From: Prosthecobacter sp. | GTDB taxonomy: Bacteria > Verrucomicrobiota > Verrucomicrobiia > Verrucomicrobiales > Verrucomicrobiaceae | Reading direction: 5' to 3' | NCBI RefSeq assembly: GCF_034366625.1 | Contig: NZ_JAXMIH010000023.1 | Coordinates: forward strand, 248,001 to 312,000 | DNA length: 64,000 bases | Part shown: one piece after another, positions 53,301 to 61,328 of the stretch | How positions within the stretch are numbered: the first letter of the stretch is position 1 | How the letters are laid out: each line of letters opens with the position of its first letter | Position numbers and translations under genes: made by a program | Notes under the pieces: model-generated | Database searches by the model: none | The model's input: only the letters and a program-made list of their open reading frames with translations | Told to the model about the DNA's origin: nothing

Positions 53301-53519
53301 TTTCATCCCACCCAGCCCCTCCTCGCCACCGGCTCCTCCGATCACACGCTGAAACTCTGGCGCTACGCCGACGCCACCCTCCTGCAAACCTTCACAGCCA
53401 TCGAAGGCCTACCCCGCAGCCTCACTTTCAGCCCCAATGGTCGCCTGCTCGCCACGGATGGGAGGGATCGCGCGGTGCGGGTGTTTGAGCTGACGGAACC
53501 CCCGGCATTAAGTGACTGA
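50331..53519 (+). CDS. Ser/Thr protein kinase with C-terminal WD40-like propeller
   Basis: The intact 1062-aa paralogue of the split gene. The kinase domain (residues ~18-290) has GGMGSV, K47 in VAIK, HRDLKPEN (D150), DWG (D168) and GTPQYMSPEQARG. One membrane segment (about 368-388, VVTASLAALLLISLGFVWKV) separates it from an extracytoplasmic beta-propeller of about 650 residues (repeats such as RFHPTQPLLATGSSDHTLKLWR). It probably senses a signal through the propeller and phosphorylates cytosolic targets. The activation loop between DWG and GTPQY holds ~30 extra residues encoded by an inverted repeat. The DWG for DFG change is shared with the split copy. Confidence 0.93.
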   Translation: MPADSPAPTPPPLGVENYQLGAEISTGGMGSVLEARDGKLDRTVAIKVMLLEANADARMRQRFLREAQVLAKLAHPNIVPIYDIVWESGQPLFYSMKLVKGRTLQAILTDLRKEVPEALRDYPLTRLLGIFRKVCDAIAFAHSQGVLHRDLKPENIMVGEFGEVLVMDWGLAKRLSVDELSVESQIPDFPHLSTLNIQLSSTLHGSVLGTPQYMSPEQARGSMAEVDELSDIYALGGILYAILTLRPPVEGKTALEVLEKVSKGEITAPTAFASQSGSRGKVFEKGEVLEAKLIRPLPHIRGARVPVALSAVAMKALHLDKARRYDRGTSLSADIEAYQNGFATRAEDAGSMKQLQLLLLRHKVVTASLAALLLISLGFVWKVMASERHAQQSLATAQIALADVALKEGDVTRMTSALEVVPTALRDQSWHYLAAKRDSSLGTLMIPGFCEQVTDVCAVGNAAAQFAIASRDGRIGIVDVVSKKLLRTLDTGHSGELRLSISANGKRLLTRTSSASEAALYDLTTGAKLKTFPVSHSEATEHPYLQTLALNATGTLAAFADFDSAALHLIDTETGAVRWTKPFRPLRMIFASHGHALALIQHQDYVLRGIKLTDGSPAFLGRLNAHPNSMAASPDHARLVIGLISGDVEVYHSNNGLLIKRQRVAAMPIAQVAYSAGRNVITLGGSGSQSLAVSRALSFWHPGDLTPNGTFHGITAYTGHLPLSVNHTSGHLLTQQSPPQIWRLPDQPLAEMLPGGDEGWSCHFLSDTELLARTEGGLRARFNVVDPRQPTPMGTPFAKNHPVNAVHPATGLIATAYSRNSLTTPGAALSLWQTTKDGVSEQWSLPAQAGNDNTMHLDFDAKGERLLRTTPQPHNHLIVHDTRTGGVLHDFKHESYKAIFAGTHGHIIAISSELQPDNNQKGSIAILDPQTGRILATLDHDDAFYALAVSPDRRLIAVAGSDRFIMILDADTLAIRHRFRAHDATITAVRFHPTQPLLATGSSDHTLKLWRYADATLLQTFTAIEGLPRSLTFSPNGRLLATDGRDRAVRVFELTEPPALSD
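50865..50927. repeat. Inverted repeat inside the kinase activation loop
   Basis: GAGTTGAGTGTTGAGAG (50865-50881) pairs with CTCTCAACATTCAACTC (50911-50927) with one mismatch. Further copies of GTTGAGTGTTGA and CTCTCAACTCTCAAC flank the arms. It is translated in frame (LSVDELSVES ... LSTLNIQLSS) at the same protein position that holds the other hairpin in the split kinase. Confidence 0.8.
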
Positions 53520-53558
53520 CAAGCTTGAACATGAGATCAGCTTCGGCAGTAAAGAGAC

Positions 53559-54329
53559 TCACTTGGTGATCCGCATTTCCGCAAACTCCACCCAGCATGG
53601 CCTCGTCGGAGCCCAGGACTTGTCACCGCCGCCATGGAAGGTTTCAAAGTAGAGTCCGTCCACGCCAAAGGTGTCCACGCTGCGCCATTCCATGTAGGTG
53701 CGTTCGACGAGAAGCTTTTCGTCGATCCACACACGCAGTGCGCCGTCGCGTTTGCCAGGCGTGTTCATGGTCACGGCGATGCGCACCTTGACCGGTGTGC
53801 CGGTGGGAAAGCTGAAGTCAGCGGGAAAGGCAAAGCTGTCGCCATAATCGCCCTTTTGATTCTTGTGATAGACGTAAGCCTCGCCGCGTCCGTCTCTGCG
53901 CCACATGAGGCGTGCTGAGAAGCCGTTCTTTCCGTTCGCAGGCCGTCCACCGCTCACGTTTTCAGGGCCGCCGCAAAGTCCGGGCAGTTTGCCGCCCTTG
54001 ACGAAGTCGAAGTCTTTGCTGAAGCGCAGCGTGTAGCTCATCTCCGCTTTCTGATGCCTCCCCATGGGCAAGCGCCAGCCCGCACCGCCTTCCTCCGGGC
54101 CGATCTTGCCAACAGCGAAATTCACGCGCAGCCATTTCAACGCATCGCGCTCAATGACAGCGACGCGTCCCTCCTTGATGCCGCCTTCAAACTCGCAGCC
54201 CGGCCAGTCGGCCTTCCAGCGCTCCTTGGTGTAAGGCCCGGCCTCGCCAGAAATCGTGACGCTCAGCGGCAGATCCGCCGCAGGAGCGAAATGGACCGGA
54301 ACGAGAAGCAAAAAGGCCAGGAGACGCAT
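53559..54329 (-). CDS. Secreted polysaccharide lyase family 14-like protein
   Basis: This 256-aa protein has a signal peptide (MRLLAFLLLVPVHFAPAADL) and a beta-jelly-roll typical of PL14/alginate-lyase-like proteins: YTLRFSKDFDFVKGGKLPGL, GGRPANGKNGFSARLMWRRD, AYVYHKN, and FETFHGGGDKSWAP. It would cleave or bind acidic polysaccharides outside the cell. It is convergent to the kinase and divergent from the esterase. Family assigned by motif recognition. Confidence 0.8.
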   Translation of the reverse strand: MRLLAFLLLVPVHFAPAADLPLSVTISGEAGPYTKERWKADWPGCEFEGGIKEGRVAVIERDALKWLRVNFAVGKIGPEEGGAGWRLPMGRHQKAEMSYTLRFSKDFDFVKGGKLPGLCGGPENVSGGRPANGKNGFSARLMWRRDGRGEAYVYHKNQKGDYGDSFAFPADFSFPTGTPVKVRIAVTMNTPGKRDGALRVWIDEKLLVERTYMEWRSVDTFGVDGLYFETFHGGGDKSWAPTRPCWVEFAEMRITK

Positions 54330-54414
54330 GGGCGGGAGTTACCACAGGGCTGGCGCGGCGGCATGCAAATTTCATGCTGGACATCCAGGCGTCCAGTCGT
54401 TGTGATCGGCCATC

Positions 54415-55451
54415 ATGAAAAGCGCGCTGCTTCTTCCCCTCGTCTTTGCCGCCACGGCGGCCGCCCAGATCACCTCGGAGAACAATGACCGGCTGCGTGA
54501 GGGTTTGAAAAGCTACCCGCAGGCGGACACCAACAAAGACGGCATCCTCACGCTCGATGAAGGCCGGGCATTTCTCGCCAAGATGAAGCCCAAGACCTCT
54601 GGCGAGGCCAAACCAGCCGCGAACGGCCTGAAGCCCGATGTCACCGACGTGGCCTACGGTCCGCATGAGCGCAACAAGCTCGATCTCTATCTGGCGAAGT
54701 CCGAACAACCCACGCCGGTGGTGTTTTTGATCCACGGCGGCGGTTTTCGCAACGGCGACAAAAGCCGCTGGTCATCCGACAAACAAATGAGCCAGCTCCT
54801 CGCCAGCGGTGTGTCCTGCGTGGCGGTGAATTATCCTTTTCTCGATGCCATGCCGATTCAGGACATCCTGCGGCAGTGCGCGCGTGCTGTGCAGTTCACG
54901 CGATCGAAAGCCGGTGAGTGGAAGCTCGACAAGATGCGCTTCGCGTCCATGGGCGGCTCGGCGGGCGCGGGAACCTCGCTCTGGCTCGCCACGCATGACG
55001 ACATGGCCGATCCGAAGGCCGAAGACCCGGTGCTGCGCGAATCCACGCGCCTCGTTTGTGCCGTGTGCAACGCCACGCAGGCCACCTATGATGTGACACG
55101 CTGGGAGTCCTTCCTGGGCCCGGCCAAACCCGAGTTCCGCACCAGCGAGGCCGAAGCCGCGCTGTTTTACCGCCTGCCTTCCATCGCCGATTTCACCACG
55201 GACAAGGGCAAGGCCGTGCTCAAAGAGTGCGACATGCTCTCATGGATCACCAAGGACGATCCGCCGCTGTTCTTGAACAATACCCAGGTCGTTCCCGCGC
55301 CCACGAATCGCTGCACTGCATCCATCACGCGCGTGAGATCCAAAAAGAATGCCGCGCCGACGAAGTCCCCTGCGTCCTCGCCCAGGATCCCGCCGAAACG
55401 AAGCCCGATGCCGTGCGGTTCCTGCTCCAGCACCTGAAAGTTTCGCCGTGA
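54415..55451 (+). pseudogene. Secreted alpha/beta-hydrolase (esterase) with a frameshift near its end
   Basis: The protein has a signal peptide, an EF-hand-like loop (D38-x-N40-x-D42 ... D48) and an esterase/lipase domain with HGGG (107-110) and nucleophile S182 in GGSAG. In the listed frame the sequence loses family character after NNTQVVPAP and ends at 55437 with a Ser/Pro-rich tail. In another frame from about 55300 a normal ending is read: ESLHCIHHAREIQKECR...DEVPCVLAQ, stopping at 55451. This includes a likely catalytic histidine. A one-base loss or gain around 55300-55310 explains it: either a real inactivation or a sequencing error. Confidence 0.8.
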
Positions 55452-55530
55452 GGGGAAAACGAACTTGCGCGGCAGGCGGAGACGGTTATTACTCGCGCCC
55501 TTCTCCAACACCGTTTGTTTTTTCAAACAC

Positions 55531-55606
<76 letters not shown>

Positions 55607-55621
55607 TCTGCAAAGGGTGGT

Positions 55622-56311
55622 TTACAGGTCGGAAGTGATTACTGAACGCACGCTTTTGAGCGCTTCAGCATACTTGGCGCCGCAGGCCAGTCCGCGATAG
55701 CGGGACAGCACGGTTTTCGTGTCCATGGCAGCATCGTTTTTCGCGGGGTCATACTCTTCTTTGCGCACGAAGGCCATCAGGCGGCCCAGCCACTCGCTGG
55801 CGGCGGGCCATTCGGAAGAAACATCCACATACGTGTCCGGCTCGAAGCCGATGGTGTGGCCGGGACCGTTGTCATACCAGTAAACACGGGAGGGCGATCT
55901 GACCTCGTCACGACCGAGCAGCCGCGCCGGTTGTGACAAGGCCGCGTGGCAGATGGCGCTGGCCGCCTCGTGATCAGCATGACGGTCGCGCGGCCAGAGC
56001 ATGAAGGCGGTGTCCGGCTTCACGTCGGCGACGACCTCGGCCACGGCGCGCTTCGTTGCCAGCGTCGGCTCAAAACCCATGCTCTTAAACGGCAGGAAGC
56101 GCATCTCCATGCCGCGCTCGGCGGCCAGTTGCTTCGACAGATCAAGGAGCCCCTGCTCCCGCCCGCGCACCGGCGGCCAGTTGGAGTAATCACCGATCAA
56201 ACTGAGGATGACGACGCGCTGATGCTTCTGCACGGCCCGCAGCAGTGTCCCCGGAATGCCAAAAGGACAGTCATCATAATGCGCGCCGATGGCGAGGAGG
56301 GTTCGTGTCAT
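55622..56311 (-). CDS. PIG-L family deacetylase
   Basis: This 229-aa protein has the zinc-binding motifs of the LmbE/PIG-L family: HYDD (H11, D13, D14) in place of HPDD and HADH (H111-H114). These enzymes remove acetyl groups from N-acetylglucosamine-type substrates. No signal peptide. It stands alone, ending 16 bp after the tRNA on the other strand. The substrate cannot be inferred from the neighbours. Confidence 0.88.
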   Translation of the reverse strand: MTRTLLAIGAHYDDCPFGIPGTLLRAVQKHQRVVILSLIGDYSNWPPVRGREQGLLDLSKQLAAERGMEMRFLPFKSMGFEPTLATKRAVAEVVADVKPDTAFMLWPRDRHADHEAASAICHAALSQPARLLGRDEVRSPSRVYWYDNGPGHTIGFEPDTYVDVSSEWPAASEWLGRLMAFVRKEEYDPAKNDAAMDTKTVLSRYRGLACGAKYAEALKSVRSVITSDL

Positions 56312-56910
56312 GCGGTGATGATGACGAAAAGCGTCAGTGAGGGCAAGCAGCTTTCTGAGGCTTGATCAAGTTCAAGGTCTGCGGCAGGGAACGCTCGTCA
56401 TCATCAGGACACAAACGCCGAAGGATGCAGGTGTTTGAGACAGCCCAAAGGGCTGCCCCGCAGGGGTGAGTCTGCGGGGAGCAGACGAATCAATCGCATG
56501 CCTACCAAAGTTGTTTCCGAAGCTGACCAGCACCGCGTTTGCCGGTGTCTCGGAAGAGTGAACCGGGACAAGCGCTCCGAGGTGGGCAAGGCGTTGGCAT
56601 GTTTAGTTTGAGTAGGTTCTCTTTTCTCCGTCAACAGCGTTGCCGGTGCCGCAAGCAAATCGCAGCCGCAAGTGTGTGAACGCTGGCTGCGACAAGCTCG
56701 CCGTGCTGCCTCAACAGAGGAGGGTTCAGGACCGAGATGCTGTGCTGGTTTCATTTTCTCAGATGGGTTGGCACGGCCAATGCCATTGGTTGGCTTGTGG
56801 GTTCATATAGCGCTGCGCGGTCAAGGAGGAGCGTGAGGCAAGCAGCCTGTTCTTTCGATCCACAGGCTGGCAGCCTATCTCACGTGCGCCGCGGCCCTCC
56901 GGGGCACAAA
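56312..56910. other. ~600 bp without a supported gene
   Basis: Open frames here (for example 56404-56754 on the minus strand) have no ribosome site and look like low-information Arg/Ser/Thr-rich shadows. The sequence may be an old insertion or a genomic repeat, but nothing definite is seen in this window. Confidence 0.4.
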
Positions 56911-56942
56911 AAAGCCGGGCTGGAGTGAACCAGCCCGGCTTT
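56911..56942 (-). terminator. Intrinsic terminator of the Amt gene
   Basis: A perfect 13-bp stem AAAGCCGGGCTGG / CCAGCCCGGCTTT with a 6-nt loop. On the minus strand it is followed by a T-run (GGCTTTTTTG), 30 bp after the Amt stop. Confidence 0.93.
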
Positions 56943-56972
56943 GGAGTTAGCAGGGGACGTGCCCTGCGTGGA

Positions 56973-58583
56973 TTAATGTTCGTAACCTGCTTCGCCGTGG
57001 TCGGTGAGGTCGAGGCCGATGGCTTCTTCCTCGGGTGTCGGACGGAGGCCGACGAGGACTTTCACGATGAGGGTGATGACCACGGTGGCGACGACGGAGA
57101 GGGCGATGGTGATGCCGCAAGCCTTGAGCTGGTTCATCACAATGCCACCCTGACCGCCAGCGTCGGCGATCGCCTTGGCGATATCCGCGTTCACATAGAC
57201 GTTCGCCGTGGTGAGGTTGCCGTTGATGCTGCTGTTGGCAAAGACCCCGGTGACGATGGCTCCAAGGGTGCCGCCGATGCCGTGGACGCCAAAGGTGTCG
57301 AGGGCGTCGTCATACTTGAGGAGCGGCTTGAGGATCATGACGCCGAGGTAAGGGATGACACCGGCAAGGACGCCGATGATCATGGCGGCCTTGGCATTCA
57401 CGAAACCAGCAGCCGGAGTGATGACGACCAGGCCGGCGACAGCGCCAGAGCAGAAGCCGAGGACGGAGGGCTTGCCTTTGTGGATTTTTTCCACGACGGC
57501 CCAGACGAAGCAGGCGGTGGCGGCGGCGAGCGTGGTGGTCATGAAGGCGTTGGCGGCGATGCCGTCAGCGGCAAGAGCGGAACCTGCATTGAAACCATAC
57601 CAGCCGACCCAGAGCATGCCGGTGCCGACCATGACGAGGACCATGCTGTGAGGAGCCATCTTTTCCTTGCCGTAGCCAGCGCGTTTGCCGAGCAGGATGC
57701 AGAGAACGAGAGCCGACCAGCCGGAGGACATGTGAACCACGGTGCCGCCGGCGAAGTCGATGGCAGGAACGGTTGAACCGGTGTTCCAGACACCGTTCAT
57801 GAGACCGTCGAAGCCCCAGACCATGTGAGCGAGCGGGAAGTAAACGAGGAACATCCAGAGGGTGATGAAGAGCATGATGGCGGAGAACTTCATGCGCTCA
57901 GCAATGGCACCGACGATGAGGCCGGGGGTGATGATGGCGAACATGAGCTGATACATGGCAAACACGGACTGGCTCGGCCAGCCGGCGTAGTTGGTGTTGG
58001 GAGCAGCGCCGACGCCTTCAAGGAAGAAGTACTTGAAGCTGCCGAGGTAGGGAGCCCAGGAAGGAGCGGCCCAGTCTTTGGGAGCGCCTTCAGGAGCGAG
58101 ATGCTCGCCAAAGATGAGCGAGTAACCCACGAAGTACCACAGGATGGCGACCAGACCGGCGCAGCCGAGGCACTGGGCGAGCACGGAGAGGACGTTCTTG
58201 GAGCGAACCAGACCACCGTAGAACAAGGCCAGACCGGGGAGCGTCATGAACAGCACCAGAGCAGCGCAGACCATGAGGAAGGCGTTGTGCCCAGGACCGG
58301 AGAGACCTGTCAGCGATCCTGCGGGAGCCATGTTGTTGAAGTACTGTTTGATGTCAGCCACATCACTGGCGACCGCCTCCAGCGTGGGAGCGGCAGCAGC
58401 GGGGGCTGGGGCAGGCTCCGCAGCAGGGGCTGGTGCAGGAGCTGCCGGGGCAGGGGCGGCAGCGGGTGCCGGAGCCGCAGTCTGACCTCGGGCGTCGCCG
58501 GGGTTGAATGCGAGTGAGGTGAGGGCGACAACCGCAGCAATTGCCATGCTGCGCCAGGTTCGAGTGTGGTTGAGTTTCAGCAT
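56973..58583 (-). CDS. amt: Ammonium transporter Amt
   Basis: This 536-aa inner-membrane protein has the Amt/MEP fold of 11 helices: GHNAFLMVCAALVLFMTLPGLALFYGGLV, DFAGGTVVHMSSGWSALVLC (with the conserved Asp), WVGWYGFNAGSALAADG, and DTFGVHGIGGTLGAI with the pore histidine. It starts with a signal peptide and an unusual periplasmic segment of about 35 alternating Ala/Pro residues before the first Amt helix. A sigma-54-type promoter lies just upstream, as expected for nitrogen control. No glnK is adjacent. Confidence 0.96.
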   Translation of the reverse strand: MLKLNHTRTWRSMAIAAVVALTSLAFNPGDARGQTAAPAPAAAPAPAAPAPAPAAEPAPAPAAAAPTLEAVASDVADIKQYFNNMAPAGSLTGLSGPGHNAFLMVCAALVLFMTLPGLALFYGGLVRSKNVLSVLAQCLGCAGLVAILWYFVGYSLIFGEHLAPEGAPKDWAAPSWAPYLGSFKYFFLEGVGAAPNTNYAGWPSQSVFAMYQLMFAIITPGLIVGAIAERMKFSAIMLFITLWMFLVYFPLAHMVWGFDGLMNGVWNTGSTVPAIDFAGGTVVHMSSGWSALVLCILLGKRAGYGKEKMAPHSMVLVMVGTGMLWVGWYGFNAGSALAADGIAANAFMTTTLAAATACFVWAVVEKIHKGKPSVLGFCSGAVAGLVVITPAAGFVNAKAAMIIGVLAGVIPYLGVMILKPLLKYDDALDTFGVHGIGGTLGAIVTGVFANSSINGNLTTANVYVNADIAKAIADAGGQGGIVMNQLKACGITIALSVVATVVITLIVKVLVGLRPTPEEEAIGLDLTDHGEAGYEH

Positions 58584-58621
58584 AAGTCAGGTGTGTGGAT
58601 TTTAACTCCGACGCAGAACCA

Positions 58622-58637
58622 AGCATGGTGCGTGCCA
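58622..58637 (-). promoter_or_regulatory. Sigma-54 (-24/-12) promoter of amt
   Basis: On the minus strand TGGCACG (-24) and ATGCT (-12) give the diagnostic GG-10 bp-GC spacing. Transcription would start about 28 nt before the Amt ATG. NtrC-type activation under nitrogen limitation is the expected control. Confidence 0.75.
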
Positions 58638-58714
58638 AGTTTGGGGAGGATTTTGGCGGGGTCGGATCATGCGCGGCTTTCTGACTGCAAAAACCCACGG
58701 CTGGGACAATAGAA

Positions 58715-58741
58715 AGAGGCAGGTGGATGCCACCTGCCTCT
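58715..58741 (-). terminator. Hairpin terminator after the 175-aa gene
   Basis: A 12-bp perfect stem AGAGGCAGGTGG / CCACCTGCCTCT with a 3-nt loop, 30 bp after the stop codon at 58771. The T-run on the minus strand is short (TTTCTATTG). Confidence 0.75.
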
Positions 58742-58770
58742 GAGTGAAGCGCGCTTGGAGCGTGCTGCGG

Positions 58771-59298
58771 TTATTTTACAAACGGGCTGCCGGCCATCTT
58801 TTTAAAGCCTTCGGTCAGCTTGGCGATGGCGTCTTTTGGGCCGGTGAGCTTGATGAAGATGTTGGAGTCTTCGGTGGGGACGATGGCGGCGACGAGGGTG
58901 TAGTCCGCCTTCGGCGTCTTGGCTCCCATGGGCGGGCCATCATTGTAAGTGCCGGAGGCGGTCACGAGTGTGATTTTTTTGCCACCTGAGTCGATTTCCT
59001 CGCGCTTGGATTCCGGCGTGCCCTGGAACTGGCCGAGCCAGCGCTGGACGTTGGCCTCCACACCGCCACCGCCGCCAGGGCCGGGGAAGTGGTAAAATAC
59101 CGCCTCGACCGGCTTCTCCACGCCTTCCACTTTGGCGGCGAGTGTTCCGGCGCGGAACATGCCGGTGCTTTCGACGCTGGCCCAAGGGGCGGCGAATTTG
59201 AAAGTCAGGCCGGCGACTTCGAGCTTCCCATCTTCCGCGTGAACGGCGGAGGTGAGCGAGAGCAAGGCGAGGAGGGTGGTGGTGAGGAAGTGTTTCAT
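58771..59298 (-). CDS. Secreted protein of unknown function, downstream of the cupredoxin
   Basis: This 175-aa protein has a signal peptide (MKHFLTTTLLALLSLTSAVHAED). The mature part is one beta-rich domain with GLTFKFAAPWASVES, FYHFPGPGGGGGVEANVQRWLGQF and a C-terminal KLTGPKDAIAKLTEGFKKMAGSPF. I have seen this type in planctomycetes and verrucomicrobia without a known role. It follows the cupredoxin gene by 24 nt and is probably co-transcribed. Confidence 0.8.
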   Translation of the reverse strand: MKHFLTTTLLALLSLTSAVHAEDGKLEVAGLTFKFAAPWASVESTGMFRAGTLAAKVEGVEKPVEAVFYHFPGPGGGGGVEANVQRWLGQFQGTPESKREEIDSGGKKITLVTASGTYNDGPPMGAKTPKADYTLVAAIVPTEDSNIFIKLTGPKDAIAKLTEGFKKMAGSPFVK

Positions 59299-59322
59299 GG
59301 AGGGCGCGTTGGGTTGGTGGGA

Positions 59323-59796
59323 TTACTTGGTGACGTGCATCACACCACGCATCAGCATCCAGTGGCCGGGGAAGGTGCAGATGTAGGGATAGTCGCCAGC
59401 TTCAGCAGGGGCGGTGAACTCAATGGTCTCGCTCGAGTTGGGCTGCACGAGCTTGGTGTTGGCGAGGATGTCGGGCTTGGCGGCCTCGGGGATGTAGCTC
59501 TTGGCCATGCCCTGGGGGTCGGCGAGCATGGCATTGGCGAGGGCGCCCACGGCATCCAGTTTGCCGGGCTTGAGCAGGAGGAAGTTATGCGGCTGGGGGA
59601 GGATGCCGCCGGTGTTGTTGAGGGTGAGCTTGATCTTCTGGCCGGCTTTGACGGCAAGCTCGGTCTTTTCATAGGCAAGCGGTGTCGAAGGATTCGCGCT
59701 GGGCTTGAGTTCGATGGTGGCGACATTCGCATCCTGCGCGAGGGCGGGAAGGCTGAGTGCGGTGATGGCAGTGAGGAGGAGGCAGGCTTGCTTCAT
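59323..59796 (-). CDS. Azurin-like cupredoxin
   Basis: This 157-aa periplasmic blue copper protein has a signal peptide (cleavage near ALA-Q) and all type 1 copper ligands: H70 (QPHNF), C140, H145 and M149. The C-x4-H-x3-M spacing is that of azurin. It carries electrons between respiratory partners. First gene of a two-gene unit. Confidence 0.93.
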   Translation of the reverse strand: MKQACLLLTAITALSLPALAQDANVATIELKPSANPSTPLAYEKTELAVKAGQKIKLTLNNTGGILPQPHNFLLLKPGKLDAVGALANAMLADPQGMAKSYIPEAAKPDILANTKLVQPNSSETIEFTAPAEAGDYPYICTFPGHWMLMRGVMHVTK

Positions 59797-59938
59797 GTTT
59801 TTATGGGTGGGATTTGCGGGGAGCCACTAATCGGGCCGCGACGCCCCGGAATTTCAACTACTTTCGCGGTCCTGTCGTATGGTATGCCAGCCTCCTGGCA
59901 CGAAAGTTTCTTTCCAACCCTGCCGTTAGTCATCCTGC

Positions 59939-61297
59939 ATGAACGAGTTTCGCGAAACCTCCCTCGCCGCCCATTCGCTCAGCCGCCGCCATGTTTTGCG
60001 GGGGCTGGGTTCGTTGATTTCACTGCCATTTCTGGAGTCCGCCGGCACACGTGCCTTCGCGGCCGCCAAACCTGCTGCCAAACCGGTTCGCGCCGCGTGG
60101 TTGTACATCCCCAACGGCGTGAACGTGGAGCAGTGGATGCCGAAAGGCGAGGGCACCAGCTATGAGCTTTCGCCTTCGCTGAAGCAGATCGAGAAGAATC
60201 GCGATGATTTCATGGTGGTGTCCGGCCTGATGCAGGATTTTGCGCGCAGCCATGGCAATGGCGGTGGTGATCATGCGCGTGCGACGGCGACGTTCCTCAC
60301 CGGCTGCATGCCGAAGAAAACCGCCGGCGCGGACATTCACCTCGGCATTTCGGTGGACCAGATCGCGGCGCAGAAGATCGGTCATCTGACACGGCTGCCT
60401 TCGCTGGAACTGAGCACCGATGGCCAGCGCAGCTCCGGCAAGTGCGATTCCGGTTATTCCTGCGCGTATCAGTTTAACCTGGCGTGGAAGAATGAAACGA
60501 TGCCGATGGCGCCTGAAATGGATCCGCGGCTGGTGTTTGAACGCATGTTTGGCCTGGGAGCGACCGCAGGCAAAGGCCCCGAAGCGGCGCGCGCGAAACG
60601 CATGCAGAAGAGCATCCTCGACACGGTGCTGGACGAGGCGAAAAGCCTGCAAGGCAAGGTGAATGCGAGCGACCGCCGCAAGCTGGACGAGTATTTTTCA
60701 TCCGTGCGTGACATTGAGCAGCGCATCGAGCGTGCGGAGAAGTTTTCGGCGGAAATGCCGGATGTGAAAATCCCGGAAGGCATCCCGGATTCCTATGAGG
60801 AGCACATCCGCACGATGTTTGACCTGATGGTGCTGGCGTTTCAGACGGACACGACGCGTCTTTCGACCTTCATGCTCGCACATGATGGCAGCAACCGCAG
60901 TTTTCCCGAACTGGGCGTGCCGGACGCGCATCATTACCTCTCCCATCATCAAAGCGATCCGCAGAAGCTGGAGAAGATCGCGAAGATCGACCAGTTTTAC
61001 CTGCGCCAGTTCGGGTACTTCCTCGACAAGATGAAATCCATCAAGGAAGGCGATACGACGCTTCTGGACAACTCGATGATCGTGTTCGGCGGTGGCATCG
61101 GTGACGGCAACCGCCACAATCACGACAACCTGCCAATCCTGCTGGCCGGGCGTGCAGGCGGCACCCTCACACCAGGCAAACGCATTGTTCTGCCGGGCGA
61201 GACACCGATGACGAACCTGTATCTCTCACTGCTGGACCGTCTGGGCGTGCCTGCGGAGAAAGTGGGCGACAGCACGGGCAAACTGGAAGTGAGCTGA
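59939..61297 (+). CDS. DUF1552 protein with Tat signal
   Basis: This 452-aa protein begins with a twin-arginine-type signal (SRRHVLRGLGSLISLPFLES) and has the DUF1552 pattern: AAWLYIPNGVNVEQWMP, DHARATATFLTGC, SVDQIAAQKIG, AHDGSNRSFPELGV and HYLSHH, NSMIVFGGGIGDGNRHNHDNLP. The family is abundant in planctomycetes and verrucomicrobia, usually next to a DUF1592 cytochrome-like gene, which is missing here. A hairpin TGCCAG-CCTC-CTGGCA (59885-59900) lies upstream. Start at ATG 59939. Ends 31 bp before the convergent gene. Confidence 0.93.
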   Translation: MNEFRETSLAAHSLSRRHVLRGLGSLISLPFLESAGTRAFAAAKPAAKPVRAAWLYIPNGVNVEQWMPKGEGTSYELSPSLKQIEKNRDDFMVVSGLMQDFARSHGNGGGDHARATATFLTGCMPKKTAGADIHLGISVDQIAAQKIGHLTRLPSLELSTDGQRSSGKCDSGYSCAYQFNLAWKNETMPMAPEMDPRLVFERMFGLGATAGKGPEAARAKRMQKSILDTVLDEAKSLQGKVNASDRRKLDEYFSSVRDIEQRIERAEKFSAEMPDVKIPEGIPDSYEEHIRTMFDLMVLAFQTDTTRLSTFMLAHDGSNRSFPELGVPDAHHYLSHHQSDPQKLEKIAKIDQFYLRQFGYFLDKMKSIKEGDTTLLDNSMIVFGGGIGDGNRHNHDNLPILLAGRAGGTLTPGKRIVLPGETPMTNLYLSLLDRLGVPAEKVGDSTGKLEVS

Positions 61298-61328
61298 GCT
61301 CACGCCGCCCGACGTTGGAGTTTTCTCA

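Noticed and set aside
56404-56754. 116-aa minus-strand frame in the gap before Amt
   Set aside because: No ribosome site, low-information Arg/Ser/Thr-rich sequence; more likely non-coding.
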